Assembly: GCF_964019385.1 (NCBI RefSeq)
Contig: NC_088647.1
Span: forward strand, 12,684,922 to 12,748,921
DNA length: 64,000 nucleotides
Direction: 5' to 3'
Origin: Sycon ciliatum
Lineage: Eukaryota > Porifera > Calcarea > Leucosolenida > Sycettidae
This document shows positions 1-11,744 of the stretch, piece by piece. The notes below the pieces were generated by a model. The model ran no database searches. It saw only the letters and a list, made by a program, of their open reading frames with translations, and had not been told where the DNA came from. The translations under genes and the position numbers were made by a program. Within the stretch, counting starts at the first letter, position 1, and every line of letters starts with the position of its first letter.

Positions 1-633
1 TTCTTACAAGGTTGATCGACAAAGCTTTGACTGGAACTGGTATGGTACATTGTACAGTCCAGTCACAAACAATCTCCGGCCCTTTCTATCAATGCTAAAT
101 CCAGACGAAATAGTCAAAAACAGCTGAATGGTCTACTTTTTGAAGAATTAGACGAAAAACATATTTGGAAGAGCATTTCATGCTCCACAGCAAACCAAGT
201 TTAGAAAAAGGTTTAAAACTATTAACCCATTTATGGTCAAGAGCAAGAGTATCATCATTTTCTGAACGGACCGTAGTGTACAGTTTAGTAGTGTGCGCAC
301 GAAAATCGGAAGACATGCTAAGGCCAGCTATGCATGCCATGTATTTGCAGAATAAAGCCATGTGATGGGTGATAGCACAGTCACAACACACAAGAGGATA
401 CAGCATTGTACCTACTACTATTATCAGCTATGAGAAGATGTCGGTTTTATGCAGGTCAGCTCAACTGAACCAGGGGAAAGTATGGGACTACGGAGGTAAG
501 AAACGTTTTCATATTCAAAAACTTCATTTGTAGCTAAGTAAAAACCTACAACCATGAGCTCCTAGTGGATATTCCTGAACGAGTAAGCTCTATCATGTTT
601 TATGCTCACATTGTGATTTTAGTCAAATCCACA
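1..633. other. no recognised gene
   Basis: No recognisable gene or repeat was found here. It lies downstream of the minus-strand PRELI-domain gene and may contain its 3' untranslated region. Short open frames on both strands look like chance. Confidence 0.4.
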
Positions 634-3600
634 TTATACCGTGGACTGTTGTTCCTTCTGTATTTTTTCGCATACATTGACAATAGCATTGCGCCCCTGT
701 ACAAGCAAACAGCAAAACAGATACAACACATCAGTGGAAAACTGTTTCAAATACGTGTCAAATTGCAAAGCCTACGCATTCATGATGACAGCAACTAGAC
801 ACAGAGGGTTGTAGGCTGACTAGTTTGTTTGCTTCCTTTACTAGCATTTGAATTAGCACGAAGTACAGGCAAATCTACCTTCTATTATTATTATACGCAT
901 TCCCGCGGCAGCGTCAACCAAGCAGTTATGCTTGATCCACACGTTCGCTTATGCTGGACATTGAAACAAAGCAGATGTAGACAGCTCCTAGAGAATGGGG
1001 CTCTACAAAACCAATGATCGAAGTTAGTCCTTCAGTAACATGGAGCGTCATAAAATTGGTCTCATTGGAAAAATGTCATAAACGGCCTGCGCTTCGGCTT
1101 TCTTCCGCCCATTCCCAGTATCCTAGCCAGTCGTCATGTCCAATAAATACAGAACTCTCCCGCTCCAAAGTGGAGGAGCAGGAGAGAGAGAGAGAACGCA
1201 ACTTCCCTCAACAAAAAATCTACCTTCTCACCAGAGGAAACCCCCGGTTCCTGCTAAGAAAGTATAAACTATAAAGCTTTGCGAGAGTAAGAAATAGTAA
1301 AGAATCATATTACACAAGAGAGAGATTGGAAGCTTTGGTACAACTCTTGAGTTTCACGTATTACTACGATCATCAGGCAACATATTACATGATAACTCCG
1401 AGCTCATTTCTAGTTCATGGCATACCCTACACCCAGGTGACTGTCAACTCTGTCGCTTAACCCTTTGGAAATGCACTGATCACACGACGTCGGGAGATAG
1501 CTGCAATTGCAAGTATATTCGTTCCAATTTCCATCATAACGCTGGTTCTACTTCACCGATTTTGACGATCTTGGGCTCGTTGGAAAGCTCTTGGAACGAG
1601 GATAACAGCTCGCCCAAACTCATTCAGGAGAGCGATTGCCGTCTGCTACTGAATGCCAGGAACGCCAGCTGAATACCAAATCCAAACCGGGAATAGTCCT
1701 TATCTCGCCATTTCACTCGTGCTAGCTCAAAATCAATCAAATTTTTTCTAACAGACTCACAAAAGCCGTGACAAAAAGCGCTGGGAGTGATGTCACACGC
1801 TGCGTGGGCAGGAAGAGGGAAAATCCCACTTTTGAACGAAATTTGCACTTCGCTGACGCATGAAAAATCGAGCGAACGTTCGAGCACTTGCCGCTCTGTT
1901 ATACTAGCTTGTATCGACCCCGGAGTTTTTCGAGCCGACAGCTTAGATTCTCTGCTACCTCGTAGGTATTTCGATTGTTGAAATCGGTTGAGATTTGACT
2001 TAGTTGTGACTCGTTGAGTGCACTTGCACACATGACATTGGCATCGTTCGAATTCGAACGATCACCTCCAAAGGGCTAAAGTGTGCCATGCTACCGTGAG
2101 TTGAACATGTAATTTAGTCCACAGTGCGTTTCAAAGAATGACCTATTGTTCTAAAAACCAAACGTTAGGCCCCGCACCTGGTACGGTACCCATACCACAT
2201 AAAATCTGAAGTCAGTGTGTGATATTGTGCACTGCTACCATTGAGAACTTACGTTTTGAGCCGACTCGCTGAAAACATCAATCATTCGTCCCTCAACGAA
2301 GCCTGAAATCAAGCAGGGTGCGACCGTCACTGATGCTTCCTGAATTAGTAATGTTCTGAAACACAGCCATGAAGAAAGAACAGGAGGACACAACCATCAC
2401 TTACTATTAACATGTCTATAGTATCTCCTTCTTCTGTGCCTTTTCAAGCCCAGTACTTACAAACTGATGCGTTCTACCAAAGCCATCGATATGCATACGG
2501 AAACTAGTATAGGTATGCCGCCCTAAATGGCAGTAAATGCTACTATGACCAATAGGCCATGCCAGTGGATGCAGCTGCTGCTGTTGTATACAACGAGGTG
2601 GCCAATATGATGGCAGCAGAGCAGGCAACTCCTGGAAAGCGAGCCAGGATGCGCCAGTGTTTCATGTACAGTCAACTTCGCTTATAACGACACTCGGCGG
2701 GGCATCAAAAAAAGTGTCCTTATTCGCGAAGTGTCGTTATAGTTATACCCAAAGTCTCATTATATGTATTACAGTTGGATGGAACTTTGCTCTGGGTATG
2801 GACATTCTGTCGTTAATCGTGAATTGTCGTTATATCCGCAGTCGTTATTAGCGAAGTTGACTGTAGCGCTCTCAGCAGCTGCTAGCACGCATTTGTCATG
2901 GTTTGGACGGCAGCGTACCAATCAAGTCTCTGCAAGTCCCTGCTAGTCTCTGCTAGCCGCAACCCGCAAGCTTGTGTTGTACGTGCCCCTTACAAGTAGG
3001 GCACAGTATACATAAGCCTTGCTTGATAGGTTAACATGTTTTGATGATGACAGCATGCTACAGGGCGGACTCTGCCAGCCGGTTTATGGCTGTAGCCAGG
3101 AGCACTGCTGCGCGTCCTCCGCCTTGTAACATGGTGTCATCGTCAAAAATAGGGCATAGTAGGGCATTGCACATGCAGCACAACATTGTAATATTGCTTA
3201 CTTTGATGGTTCAACAGGATCACGGCGATACTGCAATACTTCAAACACATTAATCAGACCTTCCAGGGAAATCTATACAGAGGCAGGAATTACACAACAC
3301 ACGATGGAGAAATAAGTAATGGACATTGTGTGAGGAATGTAAGTGGACACAGTTCTGTATGGATTGTAGACAAATACCATACTTTTGTGCGAGGAATGTA
3401 AATAATGGACTGGTCAGAACACTAGGTCACTGGAAGTAGTGAAAATTAATCGTTTCTGCAAATACTTGGTGCTGGCATGGAATAGAGTGGGGCCAAGTAT
3501 CACACGTGCGTCCCACCACCATTGCAGCTGTGCAGTGAACCTGTACTCATTTCACCTTCAAGCGGCAGGTGTAGTGAGCTCCATGCAAAAACAGTGAACC

Positions 3601-5338
3601 GGTGTAAGGCCATGTGTGATCCTACAAGTAGTACATTTAGATGCATACACCTGATGTCTTACTTGAAGTAGCTACGTAGTTGCACTCAGCCATTCGGGTT
3701 TTTTCCCTTGCCATAAATCTAGGTGGGGCGCTCTCACGAGACAGGATGCCCTTAGCAATACCAATAACGAAACTACATGTATTTTCTTTGAATTGTAAAC
3801 TGAAAATACTCACATTCCGGGACCGTAACGTCAAGGTCTTCTCAACAGGATCAGCTACTGATCTCTCAATCACAAACATTGACCCTTCCAAACCAAGCAT
3901 CTGCAGAAATCAACAACAGCACATGATTCTGTCAACAGTGTGTTAACACACATTACAAAACAAACTTCATAACATACTCACACAGACAGCACCTGCGTAC
4001 TCAGCTACTCATGCAGCACTTGGTCTCTTTTCAGCTTAGCTCACTGTATTCCATTGCGCTACAGTTATACTTCTAGACTGCCGGCCAACAAAGACGACAT
4101 GGGGATAGCAATGTGCTGACAGCAGCAGGGCAGTCATGATGTCTCACTGCACTACAGATGGTACAGCATTCAAATCTGTGGGCATCTGCTTCAAGCACAA
4201 CTATGACCCATGATGCCAGATGGTCCCGGTGAACCCCTAAACCATGCATAACAACCTGTTCAGTTGTTAAGTTTTGTGCACTGCAGTACTAGTAGTCTAG
4301 TACTGCAGTGTAGTACAGTCAGACCTCGCTTAACACAAACAAAGTGTAGTACAGTCAGACCTCGCTTAACACAAAAAAATATCCGGATAGGCGAGGGAAC
4401 CGGATAATCGAACACCGGTTATGTTGGATGCATCACGTATGCTGTAAAGGCAGCTATTTTCTTCCGGATGGCGAGGGATCAGGATAAAAGAGGACCGGAT
4501 AAACGAGGTCTGACTGTACTCCATAATAATATGATACGAAGAGAATGCCATGGTATACCCATCCCCAAGAGCATGCAACTCTGCAAGGGGTTTGCCGATG
4601 GCAGCATGTCACATCATACTCATGGTGTACTGGTCTCGTTCAAACCGTTCTACTGTCCATTGCACTTTAGCAAGGAATAGAGAAGGGAAATTAGCAGTCC
4701 CTGGCAGAAAGTGGACAGAATCTCTGGCGGATCCAGACTACCCACGGGCATACGTTGTGTAAAACGTACTTGCAGCAGATGTGGACCACATGATGTGAAG
4801 CTTTGCTGCTGGTGCTTTCATATGCACAGCTGCACACTACTGGGAATGGGGGCCGGGAGAGGTTTATAGGTGAATACACGTCATGAGTTCGGATTTTGCC
4901 CTCCAGCTATATTCCATACATGATGTAGATGTACAACTGTCTTGAGGTGTCTCCCAAATATTTATAGGATTTGCCCTGCAGTCATATGATGACAATGGTG
5001 TAATCGAAATCCAGCCATACCATTGATCACACTGACCTTGACAAACGGTACGGCTGACCACATTGAAAAGCATGATGCAATCAGCCTCACACTGTGCAGT
5101 CGCCCTTCCTTATCGACATAGCGTTTGAGAACATCCACAGCAGTTACTTTCGGAGAGTGTTCGTTTGGGTACTTGCGATAGGCAGCAAGGGATACTTCGT
5201 CCCAACTATAGCTGCAGATGACATCACGCGTACAGACGCATACATACACCCATCGTACGCATTATCTAAAGCCATAAGTAGATATCTACCAAGCAAATGT
5301 ACTAACTCGAACACATGCTGAGTTTTGAAAATCTTCAT
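634..5338 (-). CDS. PRELID3: SLMO/PRELID3-type PRELI-domain protein
   Basis: Predicted member of the PRELI/MSF1 family, which carries phospholipids across the mitochondrial intermembrane space (family knowledge). Exons in transcript order are 5338-5307 (MKIFKTQHVF), 5211-5037 (YSWDEV..YRKYPN..VDVLKRYVDKEGRLHS), 3900 to about 3769 (ERSVADPVEKTLTLRSRN, then a strand ending near KENTC), a candidate 3230-3202 (YRRDPVEPS), 2339-2253 (EASVTV..FVEGRM) and 696-634 (GRNAIVNVCEKIQ, stop TAA). Phases agree for exons 1 to 3 and from 2339 to the end. The link between about 3769 and 2339 is not solved and probably needs a micro-exon. Expected length is about 175 residues, slightly below the roughly 190 usual for SLMO proteins. 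The N-terminus resembles SLMO more than PRELID1. Introns hold two MITEs, at 1457-2079 and 2669-2863. Confidence 0.8.
1457..2079. mobile_element. piggyBac-like MITE, copy 1 (TTAA ends)
   Basis: The left end reads TTAACCCTTTGGA and the right end is its inverted match, ending TCCAAAGGGCTAA. It has no transposase. Internal blocks (GATCTTGGGCTC, GGAAAGCTC, GGGAAAATCCCA) recur in the copies at 50328-50939 and 61739-62292. A perfect 20-bp palindrome sits at 2043-2062, just inside the right end. The target-like TTAA is intact on the left and changed to CTAA on the right, so this is an old copy. It lies in the last intron of the PRELI gene. Confidence 0.7.
2669..2863. mobile_element. pogo/Tigger-like MITE (CAGTCAACTTCGC ends)
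   Basis: Starts CAGTCAACTTCGCTTATAAC and ends in its inverted counterpart GCGAAGTTGACTG, flanked on both sides by TA. About 195 bp, no coding capacity. The motif TGTCGTTAT recurs several times inside, in line with internal copies of the end sequence. CAGT ends with TA target duplication are typical of pogo/Tigger non-autonomous elements (family knowledge). Confidence 0.75.
4279..4310. repeat. 13-bp stem palindrome
   Basis: CACTGCAGTACTA and its exact reverse complement are separated by six bases (GTAGTC). It lies just left of a MITE and may be a remnant of its flank or of another element. Confidence 0.6.
4316..4516. mobile_element. pogo/Tigger-like MITE with duplicated left end
   Basis: The terminal sequence CAGTCAGACCTCGCTTAACA occurs twice in tandem, at 4316 and 4352, and matches the inverted right end CGAGGTCTGACTG at 4516, followed by TA. 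The interior carries several CCGGATAA and GGCGAGGGA motifs typical of this MITE type. It lies in an intron of the PRELI-domain gene. Confidence 0.7.
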
Positions 5339-5923
5339 TGTGCATTACTCTTCACTGGGATAATTTTGATCTCTACCACTCCACTCCAATACGACAAACG
5401 CCCTAACACATTCTCTTTACGACTCGCAGGTAGGTCGCATCACGTCCCACCAGTAGTAACTTAGTTATGATGCAGTTCTGGTTGTGGACAGCTCGACAGC
5501 GGGCAAGGTTGAATGAATTCCTCGCGATCGCCTCAACAAACAAAAACCCAATACAAAACAAAAGATATTTTCACTTTCGCAGTTTCGGCGTTTTTCGCCT
5601 GATCGATGACGCGACACCATAGCTAGCTGCCATGGGAACGAAGCGCGGTTGTCATGTACATCGCGTGACTGGTGACGTGATCGATCTCAGAATCGTCGTT
5701 ACGGCAAGCCGGTGCTGGTCTCTCTGGGACACGCAACAAGAAAGAAAAGAAAGGAGGTTGAATGCAGGTGACCCATGCCATGGCATGCTTGGATGAGACG
5801 GAATGATCACGAAAACCTTCTTCAGCAACACTGACTAACTTTGGAACGTGCCTATCATTCTTCACGCTTCGATACGTGTTTGAACAGCACCGGGATTCTC
5901 TAGTTCTTCCCTGTTTCCCTGAT
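5339..5923. promoter_or_regulatory. shared promoter region of a divergent gene pair
   Basis: These 585 bp separate the start codons of the PRELI-domain gene (minus) and the BORCS6 gene (plus). Both promoters and 5' untranslated regions must fit here unless unseen upstream non-coding exons exist. No clear TATA box was seen. Inference from layout only. Confidence 0.45.
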
Positions 5924-8900
5924 ATGGATCGAGAAGACGGTGGGTATGGCGCTCGCATTGTCACTGTTTTTTTTCGAATTCGAGCATTGGTTTGCATTCT
6001 TCCTCTGTGGACTCCCTTCTGCAGCTCTTGTAACGTCAGCGTCCGAAATCGGAGAGCTTCGACCTCACGAATCAACTGGCTCAAGCCCTGATGTTGCCGT
6101 GCTGGCTAAAAACAGTGCCAGTGAGGACTCGTCCAGCGATTCTGAGGAGCTGCTTGTGCCAAGATCTCGTAAAAATCATAGCAAGAGAAAACGTGCTACA
6201 GAACCTGCAGCAAAGACTAGCCCAGTTGTGAACGAACAGCAGGATCCAGATCACGATAAGCGTCAACAGGGTTTGGCGGGACAGGGCAGTCTACCTGTGA
6301 ATGCTGGCTCAAGTGAAAGTATTGACAGGCGGGACGGTGAAGAGTCAGAGAGTTCTGCTGCAGCTGCAGTCTCAATTTCTTCCCATGACTCTCTACCTTC
6401 GAGCACAGTTGCTGCTGCTGCAGGGAGTGTGTCTGGCAATGAAGGGAGGGCAGATTGTTCTGTCAGTGGTACGTCCTTGTCATCATCTCGCGAGTCACTT
6501 GGAGTCGGTTCTGCTCCAGTAGCCATCACTGCAACTACCCATGATGCTGGTGTTTGTAGTGCTGGTCAAGACCAGTCTCATGCGCAGCACAGGCAATCAA
6601 CACCAACCCAGAAAGGCAGCAGTACCATGTGTGATCCTGCGGATCAACTGACCCCAACACCGGACAGAGTAATGAGTAACAGCAACGCAACACCAACCTG
6701 CTCCACACCGACGGATACACCTCTCAAACTTGATCGACCTCTTGTCGTGCACACCCCATCTAATACCGCTTCTGGCGCTAGCTGGCTGGCACAAGGTCTG
6801 ACCACTCCATGCGAAGTAGTCGATGTGTCATCGCATAATATTTCTGAAGATGTAGATACGGCTGATGGTGAGTTCTGACCGGCGCATGCCAATGTTTAAA
6901 AAGCATGATAGTGAGCATAAGGGTGGACATGGGGAATGGGTTTCTATTGAGTGTGTGAGCACGAAGGTGTGTATGTGGTATGTGAGCATGATGATGGGCA
7001 TGTGAGCACAAGTGTAGGTTTCGAGACTATTGTAGATTACTACGCACTCACTAAATGGGTGCGCCAGCCGATAATATTTGTACGAAAGAAACGCAGTTTT
7101 CCTCTCACCCCGCACTTCAAATAGTACACGACAGTTCTGGCCCGTGATGTTTTGCCCCGTTCATAAGGTAGTAAAGTAGAACCGTGTTCATGTGCACTGC
7201 ACCGTGTTCGCAGGGCTGGGGCCACCCGGCACCCGTAGCAATGAGTCATACCCTGTACGCATGATGTTTTGGCCGCTTATATACTGACCGTGATTGCACT
7301 GTTTTCACATGTCTGCTATCAGAGGCTGAGGTGGACATCACAACGCAAATAGCCAGCGCTACTGTAAGTACTGAGTGTAGGTTGTGTACAGTCCTCTATT
7401 TCTGTTCATACTTTATGAACATCTAATAGATAGGTATGGTTATACCGTTGCAACTGTACTAGCTCTATGCTCAATATTCGTTTTTACAGTAGGCACTTGC
7501 TTGACTACTCGATCAAATAGATCAATTAATATTTGAATGTTTGGTTCAGCTGCCCATGGAATATTTTGAATGCATCACTCAGTGAATATTAAAATAACAT
7601 TGACAACAGCTGTTGTTTCTGTATTCTGAACGGAAGAAAGTGTACCCATGCATTTGTTAGCACAATCATACATTTGTACGGTTCGGTATGTTCCACTATG
7701 CAGGACACCTCATCACCGGTAGACGCGGCATTACTCCGCGATCTAGAGCGACGCGCACATTTCGTGGCAGGCGATCTGACGCATCTGATGGGCAATATGT
7801 CAATGAACCTTCACGCGGTGAGTCAGAGCTAGTAGCGTACCATAAAAGCCCGTGCATAGGCCCCGGGCGTATAGAATAGCAGCCTCGATTTCCTGGGCGT
7901 ATACAAGGGCACGGGCGTTATTTTGGAACCGGGCGTATACTGGGAATAGGGGTAGCAGTAAGTAATGGGTATCAGTACCGGTACATGTACTGGTGTTTCC
8001 GGCATACCTGGGCGTATACATGGGCATGGGCGCTATTTCGAAACAAAAGTTTTGACTTCCCCTGACTGGGCGTGTACACGGAGGGTGGGCGTAATTTCGA
8101 GTGGGCGTATACAGGGGCTTTTACGGTATGTGTGAGCATGTATGACTATGTCTGATCCTTCCAACCGTATGCACATACACAGAAGACGACGTTTCCCCAC
8201 GGATTTGAGCCAGTGGCGTGCAATCATGATACATGTATATTCGTGTGCCATCCTAGACTGAGGGCTGGCAGCTATGGCTCTGAAAAGTTCTCTGGTTTGT
8301 CCTAGATAGCACAGCTTTCCATTTTCCAATCCAACTTTTGATGGTGATTATCTGCAGGGTTTTTTTACCAGATCAATCAAAGTGCTAAATACCAAGCAAT
8401 GCATTGGATTGTATGCAATGCCTGACGGCTCCGGGTCGTTAACGTGCTCTGCTAGTGATAACTGGCATGCAGTACAGCATTGCTGCAGGGGAGACCTACT
8501 TGACGCTACTAGTATCTGATAGAACGCTGGCACACGTGTACATGCACTGTAGTGAAATCTGTCCAGTTATGGCAATACGTGTGCATGACTGTACATGATG
8601 GTCTGTCACCGGTAGTGTTGCATATGCCAATGATGTCATGTCGCAGCTAGCAGTAGTAATACATGCGTGCATCGTGGCTCTCTACTTTCTTCCAGATGTC
8701 GGCGGTCTCGTCAAGATGTATGGAGGCGTACAGGGAATCTATCGATGATCTCGGTGTCAACGTGGACGAGAGTATCAAGGTAGCCAGTCTGATGGTGTTA
8801 CTTGTGATGGCACTCACCTACACCTGTGCTGCCAGATGTGACTTTCTTGGATGTATAACCCAGTTGTGATAAAGTGACTTGTGCCGGTGTTCTAAAATAG

Positions 8901-9618
8901 AAAGTGGTGGACATTGCTCATGAACTTTTTTAAAGTGTTATTGGTGTCGTGGACACATTGCTGAAGCACTGCACAAGAGCCCATGCTTTTTATGAGTCTT
9001 TCCTAAGTGGTTCTTGCAAGGGCTTACTGGTTGGTGTTGATTCTGCTGTGTCGTTTCCTTTTAGTCCATGTATTTGCTGATCGCAAAGTGTGAGTCCATC
9101 AGCAACGACATGAAACCCATCTACAGCTTGGCCGATCAAATGTAAGTCGATGTGTCCGTGCCCTTCAGCACAAGTGAATGAAGCTGGCATGTGGACTAGT
9201 AGAAGTGCGATGGTAACCAGTGCAGAAAGGTTCTAGTGAAGGGTGTTTAGTAGTAATAGTATTCTAGTACCCAAAGGCAAAGCTTCCTAGGACTAAGAAC
9301 GCACTGCACATACATGTATTGCGATAGGAATTAGTTCTTCACCAAACTAGCTGCATTCCTTTTCGGCAACTGGCCGCCCAATCATGCTGGCAACATCCAT
9401 GTTTGTGTTTGTACGCATGCATGCGCGTGCACACACACACGTGTGTGTGGTGTGTATGTATTTATGATTGTATTGTGCAAGAAACACGGAGTTGCGACGG
9501 ACTCTGTAAACCTCCTTTGTGCCTCCCGTGTGTGCGTGTGTGTGTACTTGCGTGTTTTTGAATCTTCAGCAAAAGTATCAAGCGAACACTAGCTGTGTTT
9601 GAGCAAATGTGCAAGTGA
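5924..9618 (+). CDS. BORCS6: BORCS6 homologue (BORC complex subunit)
   Basis: BORC is a lysosome-surface complex that recruits ARL8 and sets lysosome position (family knowledge). Proposed exons are 5924-5939, 6025-6867, 7323-7363, 7704-7817, 8696-8779, 9065-9141 and 9570-9618. All phases fit and give 407 residues. Residues 1 to about 300 are Ser-, Thr- and Asp-rich and probably disordered. The conserved C-terminal core starts near residue 301 (AALLRDLERR, then RCMEAYRESIDDLG and MYLLIAKCE, ending IKRTLAVFEQMCK), as in BORCS6. Start choice: an unspliced reading from 5946 would add a hydrophobic stretch odd for a cytosolic protein. A short intron 5940-6024 (GTGGGT to CTTCTGCAG) instead gives MDRED joined to ALVTSASE. 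An inverted-repeat element sits in the intron at 7838-8128. Confidence 0.88.
7838..8128. mobile_element. MITE with iterated GGGCGTATAC motifs
   Basis: Left end TACCATAAAAGCCC matches the inverted right end GGGGCTTTTACGGTA, and both ends carry TA. Inside, GGGCGTA-type motifs repeat about nine times, roughly alternating between GGGCGTATAC and GGGCGT(T)A followed by ATTT. No coding capacity. It lies in the BORCS6 intron between 7817 and 8696. Confidence 0.65.
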
Positions 9619-9840
9619 CGAGGCCAGTGGCGAATTCAGGCTTCACATCCAAATACAACCTTCGTAATTCTCTTTCCCCTGCTTGAGTCAGTGAGACTAA
9701 CTAACTATGCATTTCTGTCTATCGTGGATTTATATTTTCATTCGCAAAAACTGAACACACCAAATGCTTTGCTATCATGCTGAAAACATACTCCTTTTTA
9801 AAGTTTCCTCCTCGGAAGAATGATCAACTCTCTCAAACTA
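9619..9840. other. BORCS6 downstream region
   Basis: Probably contains the BORCS6 3' untranslated region. No clear AATAAA signal was seen. Confidence 0.3.
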
Positions 9841-10497
9841 TTAGGGAGCATCTCATAAGTTCACACTTTTTTTGTAAACGTAACGCATTTCGAATAGACT
9901 TTACCCCCCTACCTCCCCCCTCTATCCGAAAGTCTTATCGCACATTTTCTAATACTGATTACTACACTGTGCATATCCATGGCCCATGCCATGGATGTCA
10001 AAGAGGTTTGTTGGTGAATGGCATACATAACAGTCAGTAGTACGGCACCTTTTGAGTACAGCAGGTAGACATGTACAATCAATGACATGTACATGCAAAC
10101 AAACAGAGTTGCTCCACAACTACTGTACTGTAAAGTGTAAACTGTTACTTTGAGCTGGCCAGGTACACAATGCATTGTACACAGTTTGATGATACTAGTG
10201 TGACATTTGACACCGCTGAGAGGGTTAGCTGATCTGCAAACACAGCAGTACAGGTAGATCTACACCTAAACAAACAAACAAACAAAAAACAAAACAAAAC
10301 AAAAAAAAAAACACACTTATTTTGCTGAAGCGATCTAGCACAATGTCATGCACTGCATGCACAGTATGTACTAGTACACATCCAGAAAATGTGCGAACTG
10401 TCATTTTTCTATTCGAAAAGGGCGCTACCCCCCTACCCCGGTTTCGAAATGCGTTACGTTTAGAAAATAAATGCGAACTTATGAGATGCTCCCTTAA
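9841..10497. mobile_element. element with long imperfect terminal inverted repeats
   Basis: TTAGGGAGCATCTCATAAGT at the left matches the inverted right end (ACTTATGAGATGCTCCCTTA, ending at 10497). Similarity continues inward for over 50 bp (AAACGTAACGCATTTCGAA) and, less well, to about 115 bp. No transposase was seen. The middle is AT-rich with poly-A runs. Target duplication was not resolved, although CTCTCAAACTA occurs on both outer sides. Confidence 0.65.
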
Positions 10498-10551
10498 TGC
10501 GATTAATAGTATAAGTGAAGCGGACATTACTTATACTATTAATCGCATTAA
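10494..10551. repeat. perfect 23-bp stem hairpin
   Basis: TTAATGCGATTAATAGTATA plus three bases is followed by a 12-base loop and its exact reverse complement. It overlaps the right end of the inverted-repeat element by four bases. Confidence 0.75.
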
Positions 10552-11310
10552 TAAAGTTGTTGTCTCCTCGTCGCCTTTTCTCTCAAACTAATGAATGATC
10601 ATTCCATGATTTTTTAATAATTATCCTTTGTAGGGCTGTTCATGTAAAATTGCTACTTGCCGGTGCTGTTGTGAAAATTGTTCGTCATAATGCGCTGTGT
10701 CAATGCTCATCATGCTATAATATTATGAAGCAACCACTCCACACTTGATGATGAGAGAAGCCAAAATAAATCAAGTATCGAAACCAAAAGGTGCCAGAAA
10801 GGGATAACACGAAAGACGTGTAGACCTATCACATCACCCCGAACACTAAAAAGCGAAATACCATGTATTCCAGCTGTATCCGTGCTCGTGTAGTGTGTCC
10901 ACTCCCTCCGCCATTGTCTCAGCAGATGGGCATAGTCCAGTACAGGTGCAGGTATCGGACAGCTCTGATTCCAAGTGAAATAAAGAGCAAAAGAATGCTG
11001 TGACTTACTGCAAACCTTGAATTGCTTCAAATGTAGAGACACCTCCACGTGCGTGCACGGTTGATCAGTGCTGGTGACTGTGTACGAACGCATATGCATC
11101 TGAATACATGCACCATGCTGGTGAAGTGTTTGATGATGGCGGCGGTGGTGATGGTGGTTCGAGATTGCTACACAAACAATACCACCACAGCGACATGGAC
11201 ATACCGGATTGCACTGTATTGTACACCCAGCAATCAAACAACATGAAATAAGTCTAGATGGTATACACCTACACACCTACCTAATCACATGACCTGAAAG
11301 TATTTTTTAG
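10552..11310. other. no recognised gene
   Basis: A 188-codon open frame on the minus strand (11276-10710) has His- and Cys-rich low-complexity parts and no family I recognise. A donor-like GTAAGT near 11000 on the minus strand means a short exon cannot be ruled out. I call nothing here. Confidence 0.3.
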
Positions 11311-11396
11311 ACATGATTCGTGATGATCTGTTCAATTTCAAGGAGACACTCAATGATGCGAAGCAAATTGTTACTACAGCGCTAGAAAACTTCTAA
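11311..11396 (+). CDS. orphan terminal exon candidate
   Basis: A good acceptor (TATTTTTTAG) precedes ATGATTCGTGATGATCTG, which reads MIRDDLFNFKETLNDAKQ and then IVTTALENF and stop. The peptide is amphipathic, like the end of a coiled-coil subunit. Its phase does not join the last BORCS6 donor. No upstream exons or family could be assigned. Confidence 0.3.
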
Positions 11397-11739
11397 GACT
11401 AGAGAAAGTGCTAACCTAAAAAGTGAGTAAAAACATAGCTGTTAGCGGGCTGGATAAAATGGCTTTAAAATAGTCTACAAACTGTGAAAGGACCTGAGTG
11501 TATGGTCTACGTCTATGTCCGGTCAAAGTCCTGAGCAAATGACAAGTCCAAAGTAAAGGTTCTAATACGAAGTGCTATAATGTGGGTAAAATGCAGCCAT
11601 CTTGGAAGAATAGGGCATGCTTAACGTTACCACTCAGGTTTGTTCACTGAAAGAAGAAATACAACCAAACACCAAGCAAGGCAAGCTGGTCGTCAACCAG
11701 CAGCAAACGGACAACACCACACCATACCATGTCCAAGGT
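11397..11739. other. no recognised feature
   Basis: Unremarkable sequence left of the BEL/Pao insertion. Confidence 0.3.
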
Positions 11740-11744
11740 CGGAC
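11740..11744. repeat. target-site duplication CGGAC (left)
   Basis: CGGAC directly precedes the left LTR and recurs at 18976-18980 directly after the right LTR. Five bp fits the 4-6 bp duplications of BEL/Pao elements. Confidence 0.9.

Noticed and set aside
3637-3813. Intron starting at the GTGAGT after the SRN codons in the PRELI gene
   Set aside because: Reading through gives VSIFSLQFKENT, which fits the next PRELI strand better. The true donor is therefore probably near 3769, but this stays uncertain.
5946-6030. Hydrophobic N-terminal extension of the BORCS6 frame that looks like a signal peptide
   Set aside because: BORCS6 proteins are cytosolic, and a phase-consistent short intron removes this stretch.
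10710-11276. 188-codon minus-strand frame
   Set aside because: Low-complexity His/Cys composition, no domain recognised, and splice-like signals inside it.
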